A DNA stretch of 64,000 nucleotides from Yponomeuta sedellus (lineage: Eukaryota > Arthropoda > Insecta > Lepidoptera > Yponomeutidae): contig OW203734.1 of assembly GCA_934045075.1 (NCBI GenBank), positions 18,147,680-18,211,679 on the forward strand. Reading direction: 5' to 3'. How positions within the stretch are numbered: position 1 is the first letter of the stretch; every line of letters begins with the position of its first letter. This document shows, one piece after another, positions 18,900-27,900 of the stretch. The translations under genes and the position numbers were made by a program. The notes beneath the pieces were generated by a model. The model saw only the letters and a program-made list of their open reading frames with translations, was not told the origin of the DNA and did no database searches.

Positions 18900-19399
18900 T
18901 GTAAGCATTATTTAACATGTAACTAATATTAACTGTAGTATTATCTAGCTAGTATTGCCATGATTACATTTAATTAATTATACTGTTACTACGACACGGT
19001 TTATATTTTACGATTTATAATTTGCGTTGCTTAATTTGTTTTGAACGGATTTTATTAGTCAAGTAATTTATTGAGAATTGTAAAACTATTTTGTTTAAAG
19101 TAGAAACCTTTGTTAAAATCATATTCACAATTTAAAATAATAAATATACTCACGATATTAAACACTTTGAGTTGTATAAGCAAATAGGACGGGTTTCGAA
19201 TCGACTAAAGAGAATGTTTAGTGGCGCCACCTGTATTCAAAACCCGTAACTATTCAACCTGTATAAATACTCGTCTAAACTGTGAAGCAGGGCATTCTAT
19301 TTTTGGATTTTGTCTGAAGCGGTCGTAGTGACCAATAAATTGTTGAAAACTATCCGGATTTTAATACTTTATCCTCTTCGAGCCCAAGTTGTGACTTCA
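18900..19399 (+). repeat. 5' LTR of the gypsy element
   Basis: Begins TGTAAGCATTATTTAAC and ends GTTGTGACTTCA. TATAAATA at 19262-19269 is a good core promoter candidate, and AATAAA at ~19334 could serve as the poly(A) signal. It differs from the 3' LTR at one site (CACGAT versus CACAAT). Confidence 0.92.
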
Positions 19400-19416
19400 G
19401 TTCAGAAGTGGGATGA
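19400..19416 (+). promoter_or_regulatory. Probable primer binding site, tRNA-Leu-like
   Basis: TTCAGAAGTGGGAT directly after the LTR is complementary to the acceptor/T-arm end of a tRNA-Leu (…ATCCCACTTCTGA). The CCA complement is not present at the start, so the assignment is tentative. mdg3, micropia and blastopia elements are known to use tRNA-Leu. Confidence 0.5.
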
Positions 19417-20230
19417 ACGAGAATTCTAAATCTCTCGCCACGCCTACAGATAAAAACGTAAGTACTGTGTTTTTTTTTTTTGCACTTTTTCCGCACACGT
19501 GGTTTTGTTGAAAGTAAAAGAGTTAATCCTAAATTCATAAGTTTGTGGTTTTAGTTAGGGACATCACTAAAGTGCATTACGTACAAGCCAAAGCGAAAAA
19601 TCTTATGCTAATTTTCTGTAGATTACGAAGTTAATTACGATAAATTTTCTGCGGAAAATAATTTTTGAAACATATATATATCGAAGTGTTTGGTAACGCA
19701 CGTAGAACGCTTAAGTTTAGTTTCGAATTTAGGAATCGATTATCGCTGACTGCTATTAACTGATGGATTATTTTACTTTCTCCGTTTACTAGTCCAACGA
19801 AATAAGTAGTCACCTTTTTATTTTACTCGTAAGTAAAATATGTGCGATTGGATATTATAAATAAAGAATGAAATTATGAAGATTTGATGCTATCATAAAC
19901 TAGAAACCTGCTGCCAAATCGATTTTTGAGATCTTCTAGTGATTTTTGTCTACAATAAAACCTGTTGTCCCAGTGCTTTAGTGAATTGAATGATCGACAG
20001 AATTGAAAAAGGTTAATTAAATTGGATGTGAATAAAGTGAACGACGGTTTCAACACTGGGTAATCTTAAATTATTATGCTTATTTTCTTTTGTTATACCT
20101 CTAATAAAAAAAAATATAAATCAGTTTCTTAATTTATGCTTAATACAGAATACGAAAATTCTACGAAATTAATTGCTTTCCTTCTTGTAATTATTTTTAG
20201 AATGAACTAAAATTTAAGTGGAAGTTTCAG
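19417..20230 (+). other. Gypsy 5' untranslated leader
   Basis: About 810 bp of AT-rich leader between the primer site and the gag ATG. No ORF over 60 codons on the sense strand. Packaging or internal ribosome entry signals could lie here, but I see none I can name. Confidence 0.5.
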
Positions 20231-23200
20231 ATGGATATCCATGAGTCGCAAAAGCGATATGAAGCGGCTGGGCCATCGTCACGGAGGTCGCGGTCACGGT
20301 CGCGGAGCGAGAGCAGCAACCGTGAGCGTCTGCGGCGACGTCGCGTTCTGAGGTCGCCGAGCAGAAGCCGCAGCCGTGGACAATCGAGGGACATCAGATC
20401 AAGAAGTAAGAGTACTACATATGATAGAATAGAGAATCCCCCACGGCACGTAAGCTCTGAAGACCATGTGCGTCAACAGTTGAACGATGAGCTTGAGCAA
20501 CGTCCAACCCGTAGATTTTCTAAACAATCTTCAGACGTGGAGCATGAGCAACGTCTGTTAGATCTTCAGAACAAAGGTGTCCGTAATCGGAGCGATGAGC
20601 TTGAGCGACGTTCCTATTGCCGAGACCTAAGACATGCTGGTAGTGGAAGCGATGATGAGCTGGAGCAACATACTTTCGCTACCCGCATGCTCACGAAACG
20701 ACATTATGACGATGAGCTTGAGCGACGTCATAATAGAGAAAATAAGAGTCGTGATCGATCACGCTCTCAACTAAGTTCGAGGTTACGTAGCGTTGAAAAA
20801 CATGGACCGGTTCATCGTGGGGTTAGCACCGCTTCCGATCAATTAAAAACTGGACCTTCAAATAATAGTGACTCTAATATGGCTATAACTATGTTTAATC
20901 AGTTCATTGAAGCGCTTAAACACGTAAAATCAGGTAGTCACAACATAACATCCGTAGCAAACGTCATTCCAGAATTCGATCCCTTAACTAAGTCTCAAAC
21001 TATCTTAAGTTGGCCCACCAAAGTCGAAGAATGTGCTGATATTTACGACTGGGATGAACGTGAGACCATCCACTATGCTTTGCCGAAACTTTGCGGGCTA
21101 GCAAAGACTTGGTACCAAAGTCTGCCCACCGTGAAATATACGTGGGTTGAATGGAAGAATAAGCTCATAGAATCTTTTCCCTGTAGAGAAAACCATGCTG
21201 AGCTCTTAACTGAAATGCTGAACTTAAAAGTAAAATATGGCGAGCCACTCGAACAGTATTACTACTCCAAGCTAAACCTCCTCAACAGATGTCAAATTTC
21301 GGGCAGAAAGGCTGTAGACTGCATTTTGCATGGCATCGAGGATAGGGCTATCAAGTTAGGAGCTCAAGCTGCCTCATATGACCGACCGGAGCAAGTTCTA
21401 ACATATTTGAAAACCGTAAAGGTTGGTCATGTGAAGGAAACAATAACAAATACTGGCAAGTTTAGAGCCGACCGTAAAACACAATCGCAGACTTATATCA
21501 AACCTTCCCCTGCAAATACAAAACCACCCATAAGGTGTTTTAATTGCGGCACCGAAGGGCATCCGAGCTTTAGATGCCCAAAACCAATAGAAAAATGTAA
21601 CAACTGCCATAGGTTGGGTCACCGTACAACTGCATGTCCTAACATGACTGTTTCAAGACAACCGGAAGCCAATAAGGAGGCAAATGGTGAAAAACAAGTT
21701 CTGAAGTTGAGTTTGGAACAGCAACCTGATATCAGCAGCACAGGCACCCAGTCTATCTACGAAGAGAAAGCTGGAAGTCAGTGGGTTGGCAGGGACAAGT
21801 ATCACATAACAGCCACTGTGAACGGTTCACCGCTTTTATGCTATGTTGATTTGGGTAGCGAATGTACCATTATACGCATCTCAGACGCAAACAAACTAGG
21901 ACTTAAGCTAAGGACGGACGATCTACCGTTGATGAGGGGATTGGGAGGCAATCTGGTAGAACCAGTTGCAAAAACTGTTTGTACTATCGATGTACAAGGG
22001 GTCACAGAAACTATCGAGGTGATCGTAGTCCACGATGAGGTATTAAAATGCCCTCTGCTTCTTGGTCATACATTCACAGAGCGTCCAAGCATTCTCATAT
22101 CTAAGACACCCTCTTGCCTCTTGTTTGAGAAAATTGCTGAAGGCACGAAGCTATTTTTGATTGCCCGTCAAGACACCCTCATTAATCAAGGGGAAATAAA
22201 GGCGGTGCCTATCAGCTGCGATCGTGCTTATACCGGTAAAGTGTATGTTGATGGCTCGGTGAGGGGAAAATTTGGAAAGGAGTTCTACCTCCTTCCTGGG
22301 GAATATGATCTGAATGAAGGCAATGGAAATGTGTTAGTTCAAAATATCTCCAATTTTGATGTGCATTTCACCAAAGACTCTCTTCTGACCCGCTCCTTAC
22401 CCTTGGTAAAGACTCTTGAAGTCCACAACCTCACATTGGATTTGGATGATTCGCATAGTATTAACCACGGTGACAATCTTAGCCCTGAGCATGTATCTAC
22501 TCTCAAACATCTCTTAGATGAATACGGTGACTGTTTTTCTAAAGGTCTAAAGGACTTGGGCTTCACCAGAGCGGCGGAAATGGAAATAAAGCTAAAAGAA
22601 TCTGAGCCCGTAGTGTACCGTCCATATCGAATGTCGCATACTGAGCGCACACTTGTCCGAGATATGGTACAGGAGATGATGGATGCGAATATTGTAAGAG
22701 AGTCTTCATCACCGTATGCCAGCCCAATAGTCCTGGTAAAAAAGAAAACTGGAGAGAAACGACTCTGTGTTGACTACAGGGCTCTTAATCGTAAGACTGT
22801 TAAAGATCATTATCCCCTCCCACGGGTAGAGGATCAACTTGATCAGCTTGCTGGGCACGGGTTCTTCATCACCCTGGACCTAGCATCCGGATACTACCAA
22901 ATACCCATCACTGAGGAGTCCAGGCCAAAGACTGCCTTTGTCACGCCGGACGGGCAATTTGAATATTTAAGAATGCCTTTTGGGCTCGTCAATGCGCCGG
23001 CGGTGTTCCAAAGGACATTGAATAAGATCCTTGCGGAAGCGAAGGTAAAATTAGCTGTCGTTTATATGGACGACGTCCTCATTCCCGCACACAGCTTTGA
23101 AGAGGGTATAGCTCGACTTCGAGAAGTCTTAGAGCTCCTCAGAAGAGGTGGGTTGACACTCAAACTCAACAAATGTCATTTCTTTTATGACAATATTGAC

Positions 23201-24052
23201 TTTTTGGGGTTTGAGGTCGGGGCAGATGGTATCAAACCTGGCAACCGTAAAACTGATGCAGTAGCAAAATTTCCCACACCCAAAAATCAGCACGAAGTCC
23301 GCCAGTTCATTGGCCTTGCTAGCTTTTTCCGAAGGTTCGTTAAAGACTTCGCCATTATTGCCAGGCCGTTGACCGATCTTTTACGAATGAATTGTGACTG
23401 GAACTGGGGAGAAGTGCAAAGTGACGCATTTCAGAAGCTTAAAAATGCCCTTATTCAACGGCCGGTTATAGCTCTATGTGATCCGCATGCTGAAACCGAG
23501 TTACACACGGACGCATGTAAAATTGGTTTGGCCGGTATTCTTATGCAGAAAGATACAGCAGGACTACTAAGAACTGTATCTTATTATAGTCGAAAAACTA
23601 TCAAAGACGAGCAAAAACTCCATTCGTTTGAATTGGAAACTTTGGCGGTGATAGCATCCCTCAACCGGTTTAGAGTATACCTAGTCGGCGTGCCTTTCAA
23701 AATCTACACTGACTGTAATGCACTAAGGACTACATTAACCAAACGTGACTTAGTACCGCGAATTGCTCGATGGTGGATTCAATTGCAGGAGTTCGACTGC
23801 TCCATTGAATACCGGGCCGGCAACAGAATGGCTCATGCTGATGCACTCAGCAGGAATCCGGTCGATGCTGCTGTAGCAGAATCACATATACTTGATGTGC
23901 TTGATATTGAAACTGATAACTGGCTCAGTACTGCTCAGACAATAGATGAGGAAATAGCTTCTATCAAGACTGTTCAAGCGCCTTCAACTTTCTTCGTCGC
24001 AACAAGTCACTCGAGACCCTTGATTTGCAAACTGCAAAATGCCAGGCGCTGA
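20231..24052 (+). CDS. gag-pol: Gypsy Gag-protease-RT-RNase H, C-terminus cut by the BEL insertion
   Basis: It starts at ATG 20231. Residues ~16-65 are an RS domain (alternating Arg-Ser), followed by four spaced DELE(R/Q) motifs (~residues 85-175). The capsid-like region is ~215-420. Two CCHC knuckles (CFNCGTEGHPSFRC, CNNCHRLGHRTTAC) lie at ~436-470. The protease active site is YVDLGSECTI (~539), with DLG where D-S/T-G is usual. RT spans ~800-1000 with LCVDYRALN, LDLASGYYQI and catalytic YMDD (~946). RNase H starts near 1090 (LHTDACKIGLAGI) and ends with HADALSRNP. Gypsy coding stops at 23970 (residue ~1246); the last 27 codons are read from the BEL LTR. Confidence 0.9.
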   Translation: MDIHESQKRYEAAGPSSRRSRSRSRSESSNRERLRRRRVLRSPSRSRSRGQSRDIRSRSKSTTYDRIENPPRHVSSEDHVRQQLNDELEQRPTRRFSKQSSDVEHEQRLLDLQNKGVRNRSDELERRSYCRDLRHAGSGSDDELEQHTFATRMLTKRHYDDELERRHNRENKSRDRSRSQLSSRLRSVEKHGPVHRGVSTASDQLKTGPSNNSDSNMAITMFNQFIEALKHVKSGSHNITSVANVIPEFDPLTKSQTILSWPTKVEECADIYDWDERETIHYALPKLCGLAKTWYQSLPTVKYTWVEWKNKLIESFPCRENHAELLTEMLNLKVKYGEPLEQYYYSKLNLLNRCQISGRKAVDCILHGIEDRAIKLGAQAASYDRPEQVLTYLKTVKVGHVKETITNTGKFRADRKTQSQTYIKPSPANTKPPIRCFNCGTEGHPSFRCPKPIEKCNNCHRLGHRTTACPNMTVSRQPEANKEANGEKQVLKLSLEQQPDISSTGTQSIYEEKAGSQWVGRDKYHITATVNGSPLLCYVDLGSECTIIRISDANKLGLKLRTDDLPLMRGLGGNLVEPVAKTVCTIDVQGVTETIEVIVVHDEVLKCPLLLGHTFTERPSILISKTPSCLLFEKIAEGTKLFLIARQDTLINQGEIKAVPISCDRAYTGKVYVDGSVRGKFGKEFYLLPGEYDLNEGNGNVLVQNISNFDVHFTKDSLLTRSLPLVKTLEVHNLTLDLDDSHSINHGDNLSPEHVSTLKHLLDEYGDCFSKGLKDLGFTRAAEMEIKLKESEPVVYRPYRMSHTERTLVRDMVQEMMDANIVRESSSPYASPIVLVKKKTGEKRLCVDYRALNRKTVKDHYPLPRVEDQLDQLAGHGFFITLDLASGYYQIPITEESRPKTAFVTPDGQFEYLRMPFGLVNAPAVFQRTLNKILAEAKVKLAVVYMDDVLIPAHSFEEGIARLREVLELLRRGGLTLKLNKCHFFYDNIDFLGFEVGADGIKPGNRKTDAVAKFPTPKNQHEVRQFIGLASFFRRFVKDFAIIARPLTDLLRMNCDWNWGEVQSDAFQKLKNALIQRPVIALCDPHAETELHTDACKIGLAGILMQKDTAGLLRTVSYYSRKTIKDEQKLHSFELETLAVIASLNRFRVYLVGVPFKIYTDCNALRTTLTKRDLVPRIARWWIQLQEFDCSIEYRAGNRMAHADALSRNPVDAAVAESHILDVLDIETDNWLSTAQTIDEEIASIKTVQAPSTFFVATSHSRPLICKLQNARR

Positions 24053-24223
24053 ATTATGTACTTCTACCTTCAATCTGATCTCTTTTTTATTACCTTCCTC
24101 TCGAAACTTCAATCAAAATTGTATCTGCACCAAAATTATTGCTAAATTAACTAATTAAACTCTGTCAAGTGAGTTTGGGCTTTTATTCCTAAAAACTGAA
24201 GCCACATAGTGTCCGCGAAGACA
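23971..24223 (+). repeat. 5' LTR of the nested BEL/Pao element
   Basis: Begins TGTTCAAGCGCCTTC, ends GTCCGCGAAGACA, 253 bp. Differs from the 3' LTR at two positions in the pyrimidine-rich middle (~24078-24085). No TATA box seen. Confidence 0.92.
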
Positions 24224-24228
24224 TAAAT

Positions 24229-24245
24229 TGGCGACCGTGACAGGA
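24229..24245 (+). promoter_or_regulatory. Primer binding site, tRNA-Arg
   Basis: TGGCGACCGTGACAGGA, 5 nt after the LTR, matches the complement of the 3' end of tRNA-Arg (…TCCTGTCACGGTCGCCA). The same primer site is known from Drosophila 412/mdg1. Confidence 0.8.
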
Positions 24246-24924
24246 CATAGCCGCTTTTGGAGAAAAGTCCTTCAGCCAAAGAAGGTGAAGCCAAGGATCT
24301 GAGATCGCCCAGGGCAGTGAAGCAGCTAAAGCATCACCCCAGCGAGTTTGTCACTTCAGATAAGTGCCCTGTTTCCTTCTTATTCCATCCAATCCATACT
24401 TACCTACCAAAATCTTAGTACAAAATATTTTTCCTAAATTCCTCAAAATATCCTCAAACTGGCTTTTATACTCCACTTGCGCTATCCTAAATCAATCCCA
24501 ACATTGTTTACTACGTAATAGAATACGTTTTATCAAGTATTTCTCAAAATTTATCCAGATATTTGTCAAAACTGTAATTATTTTTCAGATGTAAAAATTG
24601 TCCCTTTTCAGCCTAAATTTCTTATAAACTACGTCAAAATTCATTTATTACAACTAGATATTGTCTCCCACACCTTAAATACACTATCACAATCCAATTT
24701 TCACGCTATTTCGCCAACTATTTCCAGGCGGTACACAAGTTGACCTTTGTACCCGACGAGCAACCTACATCAGTTCGTCAGTGTTTTCCTGCGGAATCCT
24801 GCTTCCTGGTCAACAGGTGTCTCCGGAGGAGGAGCGTGAGATTTGTTTAATTATATTTAAGGCCTTTTTTCGTACAACTTTACATTGAGTACGTTACGTA
24901 ATCTACTTGGACAATACCTACAAG
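24246..24924 (+). other. BEL leader
   Basis: About 680 bp of leader before the first in-frame ATG. No sense-strand ORF worth noting. Confidence 0.6.
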
Positions 24925-27900
24925 ATGACTACTTCTACAGAAGGCAAGGAACTCAAGGGATTATTAACAAAGCGTAGCTCTGTCAAGGGACAGATAACTA
25001 AATTTAAAAATTATCTATCTAAGATTACGGAACAACCTCATTTAACGTCTATCGAGGTTGCCGAGTTATCTCTAAAACTCGGCAAGCTCGAGGGATTGTC
25101 AGCTAAATTTGATGACTTGCAGAGTCAGATTGAGGTCATAAATCATGAAAACCTCACCGCAGAAATAGATGAACGTGACAACATTGAGCAAGATTTAATA
25201 ATTTGTATTGCACATGCAAAGGGCATTTTGGACAAACAGAATGAAATTAAAAACGCAATTGAACATGACAGGCGAGCATCTGTCTTCCAGGAAGCTCAAT
25301 GCAGTCATGATCATCAAGATGCCGGTGTAAAATTGCCACAAATTCAAATAGCTAAGTTCAATGGCGCATATTTCCGCTGGCTTGAATTTCGCGACACTTT
25401 TACGAGCCTCATACATAAAAACGAACGTATCTCTGCCATTCAAAAGTTCCACTACCTCATCTCATACCTAGAAGGGGATGCAGCTCGTGTTATTTCAAAT
25501 ATAGAGGTTTCGTCTGACAACTACAATGATGCTTGGACATTACTGAGTGACCGCTACAACAATAGAAGACTTCTTATCAACCACCACCTTAAGTCTCTGT
25601 TTAGCACACAGACACAAGCTCGAGAGTCTGACTCAGCATTACGATATCTAGTAGATCACGTCACAAAAAATTTGCGAGCACTGGCTAGCCTCGGTCAACC
25701 AACAGATAAATGGGACACACTTATAATTTATATGATTTCAGCCAAATTAGACAGCCGTACCCTCATGAAGTGGGAGGAGTACCGCAACGACATTGAAGGT
25801 GATGTTCCAAGTCTAGAGCAGTTCTATAAATTTCTCATTGACCGTGCGGATGTACTTGAGTCTATTAATCGCAGCAAATTCGACCATAACAATTATTTCA
25901 AGCCACCTCAGTATGCTCCAGTAGCTTCTAATAACTACAAACAATACAACAACACTAAATCATTTGCTGCAACAAACTTCGATAAATCTTCAGTGTACTT
26001 ATGCATTATTTGCAACCAAAATCATAAAATTTACGATTGCCCTATATTTAAAAGAATGACAATTGACGAAAGGCTTAACGAAGTATCAAAATATAAATTA
26101 TGTTTAAATTGTTTGAGACAAGGCCACCCCACTCATAAATGTCGCATGGGGCCTTGCCGAGAATGCAAAAAGAGGCATAACAGCCTCCTACATAAACAAA
26201 ATAATGCAAATAACGTGGCAGTTGCTACAGCTAGCAACTCAGAAATTGTAAACAATTTTGCTAAACAAAACAAAAATGAAATAATTCTATCTACTGCGAT
26301 GATTGAGGTCTGCAATCCTATAACAAAACAAACTGAAAGAGTGCGTGCTCTTTTAGATTGCGGAAGTCAATCATCGTTTATCACAAAATCATTACAAAAA
26401 AGTCTTAATCTAAACACAAATTCTATTGATCTAAATGTAATTGGCATTGGCAACAACAATGCTGATAAGGTGAGTGAAAGTTGTGTAGTACAGCTAAAGT
26501 CTACCAACAATAGTTATGATGTAACTGTCTCTTGCCTTATCCTAAATGAACTGACAGGAGATTTGCCAAAGGCTCCAGTCGATATAACTCAGCTAAATCT
26601 TCCCAAAGGCATACTACTTGCTGACCCTGCCTTTAATCAACCAGCTCCAATTCAGGTGTTGATCGGAGCCGACATATTTTGGGACATCCTAAAATGTCAA
26701 CAAAAATCTCTTGGATCAAATAACCCAAAATTACAAAATTCACACTTTGGTTGGTTAATCGCAGGGCCCATATTAAACTCCAAAGTTAAGCAACCTAACA
26801 AAATTAATTGCAATCATGCGAGACTTACCAATGATTTATCGAAAGAATCAGAAGTCGAAAATCTACTTACTAAATTTTGGGAGCTAGAAGAGCTACCATC
26901 AAAAACCCTCCTAAGTGAAAGCGAAAAAATGTGTGAGCAGCATTTTGTCTCTCATGTTTCTCGCCTAAATTCAGGCAGATTCTGTGTCAAGTTGCCTCTA
27001 GTTGACTCACCAGACTGCCTTGGTGATTCTTATCACCTTGCTAAAAAACGCTTTCTTAATTTAGAGAAGAGATTTAAAAGGGATCCAAACTTAAAACAAG
27101 AATACTCTAAATTTATACAAGAATACAATGATTTAGGACATCTTTCTGAATCATTAAATCCCCAACCAAATCCATCTTATTTCTTGTGTCATCACGCTGT
27201 ATTTAAACAAGACAGCGAGTCCACCAAAATCCGAGTTGTGTTTGATGGATCGGCCGCCACATCTTCTGGCTACTCTGTCAACGACCTGCAGTTGGTAGGC
27301 CCCAATGTTCAAGACTCTCTTTTTTCCATATTGCTGAGAGCCCGACAGTACAAATATCTCCTTACGGGAGATATCGAAAAAATGTATCGACAGGTTCTCG
27401 TCAGCGAAGAGGATCGCGACCTCCAGCTGATTTTGTGGAGAGAAGATGAGTCACAGCCTATCAAAACGTTGCGTTTAAATACTATCACTTATGGTACCGC
27501 AGGTGCTAGCTATCTAAGTACGCGGTGTCTTTGGCAGATTGGCGAGGAGTGTGACGATGAGCAAATAAAAACCATCATCCAAAAGGATTTTTATGTTGAC
27601 GACTTAATCACTGGCTGTGATGATGCTGAACAATTAAAAATTATTCTAAAATCAGTCACGAGCACTCTCAGCAAGGGTTGTTTTAAATTACGTAAGTTCA
27701 AAACTAACTGCCCATCTTTATTCGAACACTCCGATCTAAATATACAACAAAATTTGACACTCAGTGAATCCTCAAGCACTCTCGGATTGGGGTGGAATCC
27801 TAATAGTGATACACTAAATTTTCCCGCTATAATTATTGACAAAAATGACAAAATTACAAAAAGGACTATTATGTCGACTTCATTCAAAATTTTCGATCCA

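Noticed and set aside
23971..24052. C-terminal 27 codons of the gypsy ORF as genuine protein
   Set aside because: They are read from the inserted BEL LTR; the true continuation is at 30417.
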